Source of the DNA: Chloroflexota bacterium
GTDB taxonomy: Bacteria; Chloroflexota; Anaerolineae; Promineifilales; Promineifilaceae
Length of the DNA stretch: 13,620 nucleotides
Assembly: GCA_024640485.1 (NCBI GenBank)
Contig: JAHEEY010000069.1
Location: 1 to 13,620, forward strand
Direction of reading: 5' to 3'
In this document: positions 1-6,365 of the stretch, one piece after another
How positions within the stretch are numbered: the first letter of the stretch is position 1
Layout of the letters: the number at the start of each line of letters is the position of its first letter
Notes under the pieces: model-generated
What the model was told of the DNA's origin: nothing
Databases searched by the model: none
The model's input: only the letters and a program-made list of their open reading frames with translations
Position numbers and translations under genes: made by a program

Positions 1-2380
1 TGGTGTCGCCGTGGCCTAGATGCCCGCCTAGAGCGGCGGTGGGTATCGATTTGGTCTGCTCTGCCGGCGTTCCCGGCTTGTGGCAGATGTTCACCCGCTC
101 ACTCTGGTCGGGGTCGTCCGACGGCGGCTCTTCAGCCGGCGGCGGGGTGTAGATGACGATGATCGAGACGATCTCTATCTCGCCCTCTTCGGTGACGCAG
201 GCCAGGATGGTGACCACACTGCCGATTTTCAGTTCCCCTTCGACCTCGATTGCCGCGCTCAACAATACGGTGCTGCCGTTGCTGAGGAAGATCTGGCCGT
301 CGTTGATTCCAGTGACTACCGCGGTCAGCGCCACGCAGTTCTCTTCAACGCCGCTGCTGATCAGCTCGATGCGGCTGGCCAACCAGCTGCCGTCAGCCAT
401 GATCCACGCCGTCACTTTGACCAGGTCGGTGACCGCGATCCCATCGTCGATCTCCGTCTGGTCATCGGTGTCGATGGGCAGACCGCTGATCACCCAGTCG
501 GGGGCGATGCTGTCCGCGGTACCCACGAAAACGATCTCCATCACCTGGTCGTCCAGCAGCTCGATGCGGCCGGCAATCCAGCTGCCGTCATCCAGAATGA
601 CCCCGCTGACCCTGACCGTGCTGTTCAGCTCGATGCCGCTGTCGATGAGAGTCCATTCGCGGGTCTCAAAGCTGATGCCCGATACGATCCAGGGGTCGAT
701 GCCGGTGACGATGCCGGTGAATTCGAAGCTCTCCTGCTGCGGCGCCAATTTGATCTCGTGGGCCAGCCATTCGCCGGTCTCCAAGATCCATCCCTCCACC
801 TTTACCCGCATACCGACTTCAATCCCGTCATCGATCTCGCTCTCTTCGTCCACGCTGATGTCGATACCGGATATCTCCCAGGTAGTGTCGGAAATGCTTT
901 CCACCACCCCCACGAACTCGAACCACAGCCCGTGTTCATCTTCAACCAGTGAGATGTCGTCAGCCACCAGGCTGCCCGACTCCGGAAGGATGTTTCCGGT
1001 GACATGGACCAAATCGCCTACCTCAATGAGATCGACGATCTCCGTCTCCTCGGTGACGCTGATCCGCTGTCCGGCGACCATCCAGAAATCATCTTGGATC
1101 TCATCGACGATCCCTTTCAAACTGAATGTCTCCAGCTGGTTCTGGTGCAGCAGCTCGATGCGCAGCGCCAGCGGATTCCCACCGCTGACCATCCGCCCCT
1201 GCACAAACACCAGATCGTTCAGCCCCGGATCGCCGACAAATACTGTCTCTTCATCGACGTCGAACGGCTGCCCGGCGACAATCCAGGTATCACCCGTCTG
1301 GGTCACCTCACCAACACCGGTCACCAGGAATTCCGGATAAGTGGGGGTGGTGTCGGCGCCGAAGCTGCTCAGCTGACCGGCAACCACCGCCATGGTGCCG
1401 CCGGCATTACTGACGTCCACCCGCCCTTCGCTGACGGTGTAGCTGGCCTGGTCGTCGCGGACCCGCACATGGAACTGGGTCCCCCGGGCGGTGCCCGACC
1501 CTGTGGGCGAGTTCACCTGGTACAGGCTGCCGGCATCATGCCGGAACGACACCTGATGGTCGCTGTCCCCCTGCCATTGGGTCATCTCCACCGTCCGGAA
1601 ACCTGTCTCCGCCAGTTGGGCGTCCAGGGCGTCGATCGAAAGCTCTGTGTTAGCGCCCAATGACGCCACGCTGCCGTCATAAAAAGCCAGCGCCATGCTG
1701 GACAGTTCGCCGGTGCGCACCCGATCGCCGGCGGCCAATCTGGTCGAGCCAGCCACGACTGGCTCCCAGCTGCCGTCTGCCGCCAACCGCTGCACAATCC
1801 CTCTGGCCGAAGGCACCGCCGCCCGGTCAGGGCTGGTCAGCATCGCCGAAGAGAGCACCGGCAGAAAGGTTGAGGTCATCGGTACCGCGGATTCCGCCGC
1901 GGCCGCTTCAGCGGCGCTGGAAGCGGTTTCTATGGCCGTTTCCTGCTCTGGCGCCGTTTCTGTCTGTTCGTCGACTTCCGCCCGGCTGCCCTGGGCGATG
2001 GGAGCCGCCAGCTGCTCGCTCTGGTCGTCCCGACCGCCGCCGGCCCATACCACCAGCAGCATGATCACCAAGACCGCGGCAATCCCGACGACGGCGGGCT
2101 GCCGGAAGAGGCCGGAAACCCTTTGGCTGAACTGGCCCCAATCAAAAAGCCGCCCCTGGCCGTTGGCCGGCAGCTTTCCAGCGGCGGCCATCAGCCGGGC
2201 CCGCTGTCTTGCTGCGGTGGCGGCATCCTGCCCTTCGATCGGCAGCCGGCGCATCTCCGCCGCCAGTTTCAGGGCGGCGGCATCTTGTTCCGGCAAACCT
2301 TGAAGGCACTGTTCCAGCGGCATCCCCGCTTCAAACTGCTCGAGTCGTTCCTGTAACTGCTGCCCTATTTCATTCATCAT
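1..2380 (-). CDS. Membrane-anchored FecR / DUF5666-repeat protein, probable anti-sigma partner (partial, C-terminus off the left edge)
   Basis: An uninterrupted minus-strand frame runs from ATGATG at 2380/2377 to the window edge, at least 793 residues. Residues 1-94 are cytosolic and resemble DUF5667-type heads (a CL-GLPEQ stretch); no zinc-finger anti-sigma HxxxCxxC motif is visible. One membrane helix spans about 96-113, followed by an Ala/Glu/Thr-rich linker. A FecR-like domain spans about 180-335, with the GSGTARGTQFHV and EGRVDV motifs. Then come tandem units of 63-68 residues, DUF5666-like, at about 351-417, 418-484, 485-550, 551-613 and 614-681, with a diverged sixth from 682. The common pattern is G-V--I----W-VSG, then IDDGIEVG--V-V, then DGSWIA-RIEL. 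A Pro/Glu/Asp linker leads to VNICHKPGTP...GGHLGHGDT, a tail motif I recall from secreted bacterial proteins. It starts 16 nt after the sigma gene. AGGTGG suits the second ATG (2377) better. The anti-sigma role is inferred from context. Confidence 0.88.
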   Translation of the reverse strand, partial: MMNEIGQQLQERLEQFEAGMPLEQCLQGLPEQDAAALKLAAEMRRLPIEGQDAATAARQRARLMAAAGKLPANGQGRLFDWGQFSQRVSGLFRQPAVVGIAAVLVIMLLVVWAGGGRDDQSEQLAAPIAQGSRAEVDEQTETAPEQETAIETASSAAEAAAAESAVPMTSTFLPVLSSAMLTSPDRAAVPSARGIVQRLAADGSWEPVVAGSTRLAAGDRVRTGELSSMALAFYDGSVASLGANTELSIDALDAQLAETGFRTVEMTQWQGDSDHQVSFRHDAGSLYQVNSPTGSGTARGTQFHVRVRDDQASYTVSEGRVDVSNAGGTMAVVAGQLSSFGADTTPTYPEFLVTGVGEVTQTGDTWIVAGQPFDVDEETVFVGDPGLNDLVFVQGRMVSGGNPLALRIELLHQNQLETFSLKGIVDEIQDDFWMVAGQRISVTEETEIVDLIEVGDLVHVTGNILPESGSLVADDISLVEDEHGLWFEFVGVVESISDTTWEISGIDISVDEESEIDDGIEVGMRVKVEGWILETGEWLAHEIKLAPQQESFEFTGIVTGIDPWIVSGISFETREWTLIDSGIELNSTVRVSGVILDDGSWIAGRIELLDDQVMEIVFVGTADSIAPDWVISGLPIDTDDQTEIDDGIAVTDLVKVTAWIMADGSWLASRIELISSGVEENCVALTAVVTGINDGQIFLSNGSTVLLSAAIEVEGELKIGSVVTILACVTEEGEIEIVSIIVIYTPPPAEEPPSDDPDQSERVNICHKPGTPAEQTKSIPTAALGGHLGHGDT

Positions 2381-2396
2381 TTCCACCTGCTGTTCC

Positions 2397-2939
2397 TTAT
2401 TGCCCCAGCCATGCGTTCAATGCATGGAGCCCTCGATGTTGGATCGCCTTAACCGCGGCCACACTCTTTTCCACGCTGCTGGCCGTCTCTTTCAAGGTAT
2501 ATCCCATCAAAAACCTGAGCACGATAACTTCTCGTTGAAGCGGGTCGATCTGATCCAGCGCCGATATCAGCAGCTGCTCCTCCAGTTTGCGCTCCACCAT
2601 CACCGCGGGGTTGTGCCCCTGGTGGGCCGGCAGCTCCTGGGCCAACTCATGGCTCAGCTGCTGCGCCGGCAGCCGCTCCCTGTTGTGGTCGATGACCGTG
2701 TTGTGGGCGATGCGGTACAGCCAGGCGGTGAAGGGCACACCCATGGGGCGATAACTGCCGATATGGGTGACCATCCGCAGGAAGATCTCTTCGGTGATAT
2801 CCTGGGCCAGCTGGCGGTCAAATGACCGGCTGGTCACATAGCGGAAGATCTTTTCCTGGTGACGGTCGTACAGCGCGCCTAAAGCGTCTCTGTTTCCCTG
2901 CTGTGCTTGCCTGGCCAACTCCGCGTCGCTAACGGGCAT
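2397..2939 (-). CDS. ECF-family RNA polymerase sigma factor (sigma-70 regions 2 and 4)
   Basis: A 180-residue protein of normal length for an extracytoplasmic-function sigma factor. Region 2 lies at about 22-90: LYDRHQEKIFRYV, then QDITEEIFLRM (core binding and -10 recognition), then FTAWLYRIAHNTVIDHNR. Region 4 lies at about 120-175: LREVIVLRF-like sequence followed by the helix-turn-helix GYTLKETASSVEKSVAAVKAIQHRGLHAL, which in this family reads the -35 element. Region 3 is absent, as expected for ECF factors. The downstream gene, 16 nt away, encodes a membrane protein with FecR and DUF5666 domains, the usual place for a cognate anti-sigma factor. The pair is probably co-transcribed and may be autoregulated, but I see no convincing promoter in 2940-3127. 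The start is the only ATG that keeps the N-terminal helix (MPVSDAELARQAQQG). The target regulon cannot be read from the window. Confidence 0.95.
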   Translation of the reverse strand: MPVSDAELARQAQQGNRDALGALYDRHQEKIFRYVTSRSFDRQLAQDITEEIFLRMVTHIGSYRPMGVPFTAWLYRIAHNTVIDHNRERLPAQQLSHELAQELPAHQGHNPAVMVERKLEEQLLISALDQIDPLQREVIVLRFLMGYTLKETASSVEKSVAAVKAIQHRGLHALNAWLGQ

Positions 2940-3127
2940 TCTCTCTATCCTTGTGTGCTGCCGCCGAGGGTGGCTCGACAGTTGATTATTTCGCCGAGAC
3001 CGCCCCCGCTTCTAGACATGATAACTGAAAAATCGCGCGGAGGATTCAAATTGGCATCAAGTTGGGTCAATTACCTGCCGCCGCCATATATCTCTGCTAG
3101 ACTACCGTTTTGCTTAGGAGAGGACCT

Positions 3128-3973
3128 ATGTGGAGTAGTGAAGCGGTTACCGTGGCCTATGGCCTGGCCTCAGCCGTCGCGTGGGGATCCGGTGATTTCG
3201 GCGGCGGGTTGGCCACCAAGCACAGCAGCGCCCGCGGGGTGATCCTTTTCTCCCAGCTCATCGGCGTGGGGCTTCTGTTCGGGCTGATGGGCTTCATGCC
3301 CCAGCCGGCGCCGCTGCCCATCGATCTGGGGTACGGTGTCCTTGCCGGCATCTGCGGCTCCCTGGGGCTGGTGGGGCTGTACACCGCGCTGTCACAAGGG
3401 AGGATGGGCGTAGTCGCCCCGGTAGCAGCTGTAGTCACCGCGGTGATACCGCTGACCGTGGGGTTCTTCCTGGAAGGGGCGCCGCCGGTTCAGCAGGGGG
3501 GTGGGTTTATCCTGGCGCTGCTGGCGGTCTGGTTCCTCTCCCGCTCCAGCGCTGAGTTCAACGTCGCTCCCAGAGATCTGCTGCTGCCGGCAGCTGCCGG
3601 GGTGGGCTTCGGCCTGTTCTTCATATTCATCGACCGGGTCAGCACCGGCACGGTGCTGTGGCCCTTGATCGCCGCCAGGCTGGGCTCCATCGTGATCATG
3701 GCTGTCTGGTCGTTGGCTCGCCGTCCGTTCACCGCGCCCTCATGGCGGCAGCTGCCCCTGATCGCCCTGGCTGGCGTCGGCGACACCGGCGGCAACGCCT
3801 TCTTCGCCCTGGCCGCCCAGGCGGGCCGGCTGGATATCGCCTCCGTGCTCTCATCCCTTTATCCGGCAGCCACGGTGCTGCTGGCCTGGCTGGTTCTAAA
3901 GGAGCGTTTGGGGCTGAAACAATGGATTGGCGTTGCCCTGGCTTTAGTCGCTTTGCTGCTCATCGCGCTGTAG
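3128..3973 (+). CDS. EamA/DMT-superfamily membrane transporter
   Basis: A 281-residue, very hydrophobic protein with about ten predicted membrane helices in two similar halves, the standard drug/metabolite transporter (10-TMS) layout. The first EamA half covers about 7-135, with AYGLASAVAWGSGDF at the N-terminus and LYTALSQGRMGVVAPVAAVVTAVIPL as the typical helix 3-4 signature. The second half covers about 145-281, ending in YPAATVLLAWLVLKERLGLKQWIGVALALVAL, the conserved C-terminal EamA motif. The substrate is unknown; family members export amino acids, nucleosides or other small metabolites. ATG 3128 is preferred because GGAGAGGA (3118-3121 and onward) sits a few bases upstream; a TTG at 3110 in the same frame lies upstream of that ribosome site. 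The gene is divergent from the sigma factor, and nothing else ties the two functionally. Confidence 0.9.
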   Translation: MWSSEAVTVAYGLASAVAWGSGDFGGGLATKHSSARGVILFSQLIGVGLLFGLMGFMPQPAPLPIDLGYGVLAGICGSLGLVGLYTALSQGRMGVVAPVAAVVTAVIPLTVGFFLEGAPPVQQGGGFILALLAVWFLSRSSAEFNVAPRDLLLPAAAGVGFGLFFIFIDRVSTGTVLWPLIAARLGSIVIMAVWSLARRPFTAPSWRQLPLIALAGVGDTGGNAFFALAAQAGRLDIASVLSSLYPAATVLLAWLVLKERLGLKQWIGVALALVALLLIAL

Positions 3974-4021
3974 CTTTCCGCCAGAGGGGACCAACGTACC
4001 CCATACAGACAGCCTTTTCAA

Positions 4022-4050
4022 TTGACATTTCGTGTATAATACGAGATATG
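4022..4050 (+). promoter_or_regulatory. Candidate promoter of the response-regulator gene
   Basis: Consensus hexamers TTGACA (4022-4027) and TATAAT (4035-4040) lie in the gap before the regulator gene, but only 7 bases apart, so they cannot act together as one -35/-10 pair. TATAAT has only a weak -35 at the right distance. TTGACA has a 3/6 match (GATATG, 4045-4050) 17 bases downstream. The region very likely promotes transcription rightward; which hexamers are used is unresolved. The gene itself has AGGAAG just before ATG 4102. Confidence 0.4.
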
Positions 4051-4086
4051 TTGGACGCTATTCCAGCTTTTGCCGATGATCTTTAG
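4048..4086 (+). other. Possible 12-codon leader ORF ahead of the response regulator
   Basis: ATG at 4048 opens a 12-residue frame (MLDAIPAFADDL) that ends at TAG 4084-4086, 15 bases before the regulator start. It begins about 7 bases after TATAAT (4035-4040), so a transcript from that -10 would start at or next to this ATG, making it leaderless. Nothing beyond this geometry supports translation, and chance is a fair explanation. Confidence 0.15.
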
Positions 4087-4101
4087 GAATTAGGAAGCAC
4101 G

Positions 4102-4761
4102 ATGATTCAACAACCATCACGTAACGGCGATAGATTGCGTGTCATGATTGCTGATGATACCGAGGAGACCAGGCGCAGCGCCCGCCTGATGATGACGCTG
4201 ATCCCCGGTGTTGAAGTCGTGGCGGCTGCCTGCAACGGCGTGGAAGCGCTCTCGCTAGCCCAAAGCAAAAGCCCCGACATCGCCCTGATGGATATCAACA
4301 TGCCGGAAATGGACGGGCTTACCGCCGCCGAAGCGATGATGCGGCAGCGCCCTGAAATCGCCTGCGTGATCATGTCCGCTCAAGGGGACAACCGCTCTAT
4401 CCGCCAGGCAATGGCTGCCGGCGCCCGCGACTACTTGATTAAGCCGTTCACCACTGACGAACTGATTGAGGTGATGGAGCGGGTGGTCAACCGGGTGCTG
4501 CGGGACCGCAAGCGAATCGTGCAGACCGCCGAGCTGAAGCTGCAGCGGGACGTGTACCTCAAAGAGCTGGCCCGCGAATATGTCAAAACCCACCGCACCG
4601 ATGAAAAAGCCCGGGCCGTGTTCGAGCAGTTGGCCGCCAGCCCTCGCTGTGAGGCCCGTTGGCTCATCGCCCTGGCGGAGATCTATCTGCTGCAGAAGAA
4701 GTGGCGCGGCCTGCGCATATTAGCCAGCCGGCTGGAGAAGATGGGCAGCGCCATCGCCTGA
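4102..4761 (+). CDS. Response regulator: N-terminal receiver domain plus helical (TPR-like) tail, no DNA-binding domain
   Basis: A 219-residue protein. The receiver domain covers about 11-130 and is complete: acidic pair D18/D19 (IADD), phospho-acceptor D64 (ALMDINMPEMDG), S92 at the Thr/Ser switch position (VIMSAQ) and K114 (YLIKPF). The domain resembles receivers of pilus-assembly and chemotaxis-type regulators. Residues about 135-219 are charged and helical: a likely coiled linker (LRDRKRIVQTAELKLQRD), then EYVKTHRTDEKARAVFEQLAAS...WLIALAEIYLLQKKWRGLRILASRLEK, which reads as one or two degenerate TPR-like helical pairs. No helix-turn-helix or enzymatic output domain is seen, so it probably acts by protein-protein contact or within a phosphorelay. 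No kinase gene lies beside it on this strand; the kinases of the 6366-9876 block are possible partners, which is inference only. An intrinsic terminator follows. Confidence 0.92.
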   Translation: MIQQPSRNGDRLRVMIADDTEETRRSARLMMTLIPGVEVVAAACNGVEALSLAQSKSPDIALMDINMPEMDGLTAAEAMMRQRPEIACVIMSAQGDNRSIRQAMAAGARDYLIKPFTTDELIEVMERVVNRVLRDRKRIVQTAELKLQRDVYLKELAREYVKTHRTDEKARAVFEQLAASPRCEARWLIALAEIYLLQKKWRGLRILASRLEKMGSAIA

Positions 4762-4807
4762 CCTCTATAGTTGACCATCAACCGCTCTATTTACTGCCGC
4801 CATCACT

Positions 4808-4835
4808 CCCTGTCCCGTTTTAGGACAGGGTTTTT
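4808..4835 (+). terminator. Intrinsic terminator after the response regulator
   Basis: A perfect 8-bp stem, CCCTGTCC (4808-4815) with GGACAGGG (4823-4830), a 7-base loop and an immediate run of five T (4831-4835). It lies 47 bases past the regulator stop and separates that gene from the kinase/nitroreductase pair. Confidence 0.9.
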
Positions 4836-4859
4836 CGTTCCTTGGGGTGCAGCCATCAG

Positions 4860-4889
4860 TTGCCCGAACCGCGTCTCTGGTGATATAAA
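4860..4889 (+). promoter_or_regulatory. Candidate promoter of the deoxynucleoside kinase gene
   Basis: An extended -10, TGATATAAA (TG at 4881-4882, TATAAA at 4884-4889), is preceded by TTGCCC (4860-4865, 4/6 match to the -35 consensus) with an 18-base spacer. It lies just after the upstream terminator and about 70 bases before the kinase start, which fits an independent promoter. Confidence 0.45.
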
Positions 4890-4918
4890 CAACGCACCCA
4901 TTCCACAATGTTGCCCCC

Positions 4919-4935
4919 GGCGACCCTGGGTCGCC
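4919..4935. promoter_or_regulatory. 17-nt perfect palindrome in the kinase 5' leader, candidate operator
   Basis: GGCGACCCTGGGTCGCC has 8-bp arms around a single central T. It lies between the predicted promoter (-10 at 4884-4889) and the kinase ribosome site (GGGAG, 4948-4952), a typical repressor position. With no T tract behind it, a terminator role is unlikely. Confidence 0.35.
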
Positions 4936-4957
4936 CCATTCAAGCACGGGAGAATTG

Positions 4958-5602
4958 ATGAGCAGTAAACATTTCGTTCTGGTCGCTGGAAATATTGGCG
5001 CCGGCAAGACGTCACTGACTGAACGGGTCGGGGAGCGCCTCGGCTGGCGCACCGCCTATGAGTCGGTCAGAGACAATCCCTATCTGGCAGATTTTTATCA
5101 GGACATGGCCCGCTGGGCTATTCACCTGCAGCTCTTTTATATCGGCCATCGGGCGGAACAGCACAAAGGGCTTTACAGCGCCCCGGAGTCGGCTATCGCC
5201 GATCGCAGCATCTACGAAGATGCCGAGATTTTCGCCCGGGCGCTGCATCATATGGGTGTGGTCCCGGATCGCGACTATGATGCCTACCGCCGCACCTTCG
5301 ATCTGGTGGTCGAATCGCTGCCCAAACCGGACCTGCTCTTGTTCCTGGACTGCCCGGTTGACCTCCTGATGCAGCGGATCAGCCAGCGGGGGCGGGAGAT
5401 GGAGCGGGGTATCACCGCCGACTATCTCTCGCTGCTGGACCGCTTCTACAAAGAGTGGCTGGCGGGGTTCGACCTCTGTCCGGTGTTGGTTATCCCCAGC
5501 GAAAACCTCAATTTCGTGGAGCGTCCCGAACATCTCGACATCGTCGTCGATCGCATCCAGCAGAAGTTGGCCGGCAGAGAAAATATCGTATTTCCCGATT
5601 AA
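4958..5602 (+). CDS. Deoxynucleoside kinase (dGK/dAK/dCK family)
   Basis: A 214-residue cytosolic P-loop enzyme that would phosphorylate a deoxynucleoside to its 5'-monophosphate in nucleotide salvage. Visible motifs are Walker A GNIGAGKT (11-18), catalytic Glu E35 in the YESVRDNPYL segment, HLQLFYIGHR (56-65) carrying the expected base-contacting Gln58, DRSIYEDAEIFA (82-93, the DRS motif that follows the substrate site), and an Arg-rich lid QRISQRGREMERGI (139-152). Length matches bacterial dGK/dAK-type kinases of about 205-225 residues. Base specificity cannot be fixed from sequence alone. ATG 4958 is chosen because GGGAG at 4948-4952 is 5 bases upstream; an in-frame TTG at 4955 is less suitable. 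The nitroreductase gene begins 41 bases after its stop, so the two may be co-transcribed, with no obvious functional link. Confidence 0.93.
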   Translation: MSSKHFVLVAGNIGAGKTSLTERVGERLGWRTAYESVRDNPYLADFYQDMARWAIHLQLFYIGHRAEQHKGLYSAPESAIADRSIYEDAEIFARALHHMGVVPDRDYDAYRRTFDLVVESLPKPDLLLFLDCPVDLLMQRISQRGREMERGITADYLSLLDRFYKEWLAGFDLCPVLVIPSENLNFVERPEHLDIVVDRIQQKLAGRENIVFPD

Positions 5603-5606
5603 TCGG
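5595..5606. repeat. 12-nt palindrome over the kinase stop codon
   Basis: CCGATTAATCGG is a perfect inverted repeat centred on the TAA stop (5600-5602). It has no T tract and no loop, so it is not a terminator. It could be a protein-binding site upstream of the nitroreductase gene, or chance. Confidence 0.2.
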
Positions 5607-5643
5607 ATTCTCAATGGCGGGCAGCCGCCTACATCGAGGTAGC

Positions 5644-6303
5644 ATGGACCTAAAATCAGTCGACAAACTATTAACCACCACTCGGGCAGTGCGCAAGCGG
5701 TTGGATTTCGACCGGCCGGTGGCAGATGAACTCATCAAGGAGTGTCTGGAGATCGCGATACAGGCGCCCACCGGCAGCAACGCCCAGGGGTGGCAGTTCC
5801 TGGTGATCACCGACCCTGCCAAGAAACAGCAGATCGGCGAGCTGTACCGGAAATCGTTCTACATCTACGCGGCCGCGTCGGCGGAGCAGCCGGCCCGTCG
5901 CGGTTCCGGCGAAGAACATCTCGCCCAAATGGCCAGGGTGGCCAGCTCCGCGTCCTACCTGGCTGACAACATGGGCCGGGCGCCGGTGTTACTGATTCCC
6001 TGCATCAGCGGCCGGGTGGAAAATGCCGGCCCGATGGCCCAGGCGGGGCTGTACGGCTCTATACTGCCGGCGGTCTGGTCGTTCCAGCTGGCCCTGCGGG
6101 CCCGAGGGCTAGGCTCCTCATGGACCACGCTCCATCTGCGCTATGAGAAAGAGGCGGCCGAGATTTTGGGGCTGCCGGAATACGTCACCCAGGCGGCGCT
6201 GCTGCCGGTGGCCTATTACACCGGCACCGATTTCAAGCCCGCCAAACGGGTACCGGCGGCCCAGGCGACCTTCTGGAACCATTGGGGCCAGAGGCAGCCC
6301 TGA
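5644..6303 (+). CDS. Nitroreductase-family FMN oxidoreductase
   Basis: A 219-residue protein of the NfsB/FRase-like nitroreductase fold, cytosolic and expected to bind FMN and use NAD(P)H. FMN-contact motifs are TRAVRKR (13-19), APTGSNAQGWQF (41-52, the PS-NxQPW-type loop), YGSILPAVWSFQLALRARGLGSSW (137-160) and LLPVAYYTG (187-195). The physiological substrate is unknown: relatives reduce nitroaromatics, quinones or enones, or act in cofactor and halogen chemistry. ATG 5644 is preferred because GAGG at 5636-5639 is correctly spaced and MDLKSVDKLLTTTRAVRK is a typical family N-terminus; an in-frame ATG at 5614 would add ten residues that do not look like the family. It lies 41 bases after the kinase gene and is followed by a strong terminator. 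Confidence 0.92.
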   Translation: MDLKSVDKLLTTTRAVRKRLDFDRPVADELIKECLEIAIQAPTGSNAQGWQFLVITDPAKKQQIGELYRKSFYIYAAASAEQPARRGSGEEHLAQMARVASSASYLADNMGRAPVLLIPCISGRVENAGPMAQAGLYGSILPAVWSFQLALRARGLGSSWTTLHLRYEKEAAEILGLPEYVTQAALLPVAYYTGTDFKPAKRVPAAQATFWNHWGQRQP

Positions 6304-6327
6304 TCCCGTTTTCACGCTCGAAAAGAG

Positions 6328-6359
6328 AAACGCCAGCCTGGGAACAGGCTGGCGTTTTT
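6328..6359. terminator. Bidirectional intrinsic terminator between convergent genes
   Basis: A perfect 13-bp stem, AAACGCCAGCCTG (6328-6340) with CAGGCTGGCGTTT (6345-6357), a GGAA tetraloop and T5 at 6355-6359. The A-rich flank 6321-6330 gives a T-rich tract on the other strand. It therefore can end both the nitroreductase transcript (plus) and the REC-kinase transcript (minus, stop at 6366). Confidence 0.93.
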
Positions 6360-6365
6360 ATTTGC

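Noticed and set aside
80..2303. Long plus-strand open frames at 80-952, 153-1340, 1004-1663, 1660-2064 and 1695-2303
   Set aside because: All lie opposite the minus-strand FecR/DUF5666 gene, whose frame is continuous, has recognisable repeats and a proper start after the sigma gene. The plus-strand products are low-complexity antisense shadows with no family features.
2400..2825. Plus-strand open frame opposite the sigma factor
   Set aside because: The minus-strand frame has clear sigma regions 2 and 4; the plus-strand translation shows nothing recognisable.
2940..3127. Promoters in the sigma/transporter divergent gap
   Set aside because: Weak hexamer matches exist (for example TTGGGT at 3062 with TATATC at 3087, spacer 19) but none is good enough on either strand to report.
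5012..5614. 200-codon minus-strand frame opposite the deoxynucleoside kinase
   Set aside because: The plus strand encodes a complete P-loop kinase with all motifs; the antisense frame has no features or ribosome site.
5455..5643. Extended starts for the nitroreductase (5455 or 5614)
   Set aside because: The 5455 start overlaps the kinase gene in another frame. The 5614 start adds ten residues unlike the family. ATG 5644 has a good ribosome site.
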